6,786 bases of DNA from Gemmatimonadota bacterium (lineage in GTDB: Bacteria > Gemmatimonadota > Gemmatimonadetes > Longimicrobiales > UBA6960), in assembly GCA_019347995.1 (NCBI GenBank), contig JAHWKH010000138.1:1-6786 (forward strand), given 5' to 3'. A program made the position numbers and the translations under genes. The notes under the pieces are model-generated. The model saw only the letters and a program-made list of their open reading frames with translations, had not been told where the DNA came from and did no database searches. The stretch's first letter is position 1. Every line of letters begins with the position of its first letter. Below, in pieces: positions 6,014 through 6,786 of this stretch.

Positions 6014-6346
6014 ATGGGACGTCCCACCGTGGACCTGCTCCAGGGATCGCTGGACCTGCTCGTCCTGCGCGTTCTGGCCGAGGACGAGCTCCACGGATGG
6101 GGCATCTCGAAACGGATCCGGGAGCGGTCGCGGGGCGTGCTGGAGGTGAACCAGGGCTCCCTCTACCCCGCGCTCTATCGGCTCCGGGACCAGGGACTGC
6201 TGGAGGCGCGCTGGGGCGTCTCGCCCGAGGGAAGGCGGGCCAAGTTCTACCGCCTCACCCGAACGGGGCGGAGCCGCTTCGAGGAGGAGCGGGAGGGGTG
6301 GCGGATGTTCTCCGACGCGGTGGAGCACGTTCTGGCGGGAGCGTAG
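6014..6346 (+). CDS. PadR-family transcriptional repressor
   Basis: This 110-residue winged-helix protein matches PadR regulators that precede duplicated MacB-like permeases in Acidobacteriota and Gemmatimonadota. Visible marks: LLQGSLDLLVLRVLAEDELHGWGISKRI (residues 8-35), the recognition region VNQGSLYPALYRLRDQGLLEA (45-65), and the wing RRAKFYRLTRTGR (74-86). A C-terminal helix with W96 and DAVEHVL forms the dimer interface in this short subtype. It has no sensor domain, so any ligand would bind in the dimer interface. ATG 6014 has only a weak ribosome site, but the match to the family N-terminus starts at once. It lies about 45 nt after the predicted transcription start of a dyad-covered promoter, indicating autorepression. 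The next gene starts 25 nt downstream and is likely co-transcribed. Confidence 0.93.
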   Translation: MGRPTVDLLQGSLDLLVLRVLAEDELHGWGISKRIRERSRGVLEVNQGSLYPALYRLRDQGLLEARWGVSPEGRRAKFYRLTRTGRSRFEEEREGWRMFSDAVEHVLAGA

Positions 6347-6371
6347 CAACGTCGAAGACGGGGAGGGGACG

Positions 6372-6786
6372 ATGGGCTGGATGAGGCGCTGGAGCCGCAG
6401 GATCGCCACGCTGCTGCGGGGAGGGCGGGCGCACCGGGAGGTGGAGGAGGAGATGGGCTTCCACCTCGACATGGAGGCCCGCGATCTGGTGCGCCAGGGG
6501 ATGGCACCGGCGGAGGCCCGCCGGGAGGCGCGCCGCCGCTTCGGGGGAACGGACCGCCACCGCGAGGCCGTGCGGGAGGCCCGCCGCCAGGGCGTGACGA
6601 TCAGGCGCCCCGACATACGAGCGCTGCGCAAGGCCGTGCAGGGCCAGGCTGACGCCATGGCCGAGGTTATGGCCCAGGGCCTCAGCGAGAAGGTAAGCCG
6701 GGAGGCGATCCGAAACGCCGCCGGGGCCAACCTGAGCAGTGACGAGGTGGCCACCCGGGTGAGCGGGAGCCTGGACGACCTGACCG
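6372..6786 (+). CDS. Permease-prefix protein with atypical continuation, partial
   Basis: The frame opens at ATG 6372 after a strong GGAGG (6362-6366, 5 nt away) and stays open to the window edge (138 codons). Residues 1-73 match the N-terminal prefix of ADOP-type MacB-like permeases: a basic start (MGWMRRWSRR), EVEEEMGFHLDMEARDLVRQ (24-43), GMAPAEARREARRRFGG, then HREAVREARR. In that family the next residues are normally a W/L-rich linker, 'LxxDLRYALRxLRRSPGF', and a first membrane helix. Here they are instead TIRRPDIRALRKAVQGQADA and a soluble, alanine-rich helical sequence ending VATRVSGSLDDLT, which I do not recognise. A permease, an unusual fusion, or a join to unrelated sequence are all possible. 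Position after padR fits a PadR-controlled export gene. The prefix is a confident call; the tail's identity is not. Confidence 0.7.
   Translation, partial: MGWMRRWSRRIATLLRGGRAHREVEEEMGFHLDMEARDLVRQGMAPAEARREARRRFGGTDRHREAVREARRQGVTIRRPDIRALRKAVQGQADAMAEVMAQGLSEKVSREAIRNAAGANLSSDEVATRVSGSLDDLT

Noticed and set aside
6590..6610. Short inverted repeat GGGCG/CGCCC at the point where the permease prefix changes
   Set aside because: Five-base GC arms are expected by chance here. No target duplication or known mobile element end is visible, so it does not prove an insertion.
5468..6754. 428-codon minus-strand frame at the right end
   Set aside because: It is antisense to padR and the permease-prefix gene and overlaps the membrane protein in another frame. 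Its Arg/Ser/Pro-rich translation has no family character.

Overview
The window is very GC-rich and densely packed with bacterial genes, with almost every third codon position G or C. A PadR-type regulator followed by a gene with the N-terminal prefix of duplicated MacB-like permeases, a lysine/alanine-rich histone H1-like protein, and the style of the small membrane protein all suggest Gemmatimonadota or a related Acidobacteriota-like lineage. This is an inference from gene content. No rRNA or other marker is present to confirm it.

Layout, left to right. (1) The window opens with the N-terminal 61 codons of a minus-strand gene, possibly a SprT-like metallopeptidase, cut by the edge. (2) Divergent from it is a plus-strand gene for a 126-residue histone H1-like protein made of KKxxA pentads (482-862), ending at a strong GC hairpin (928-955). 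(3) A minus-strand pair follows, probably an operon: an NAD(P)-binding SDR/epimerase-like protein (3054-2182), then 12 nt later a GT4-family glycosyltransferase (about 2169-976). (4) Divergent from that pair is ppk1, polyphosphate kinase (about 3334-5478), with a highly structured GC-rich leader. (5) Converging on ppk1 with only 3 nt between stop codons is a 126-residue membrane protein (5862-5482). (6) A PadR-family repressor gene (6014-6346) lies behind a consensus-like promoter overlaid by a perfect 11-bp inverted repeat. 25 nt after it starts a permease-prefix protein (6372 to the window end).

The genes do not form one obvious pathway. They are short separate transcription units: nucleoid compaction, a glycan or glycolipid modification pair, polyphosphate synthesis, and a PadR-controlled export operon. 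The two signals most worth a second look are at the right end. One is the PadR operator candidate. The other is the last 193 nt of the window, where the permease-prefix frame stays open but the protein stops resembling a permease. That is either an unusual fusion, an insertion, or a chimeric assembly join near a sequence end. I did not find a CRISPR array, tRNA, rRNA, insertion sequence or convincing new multi-gene defence system.
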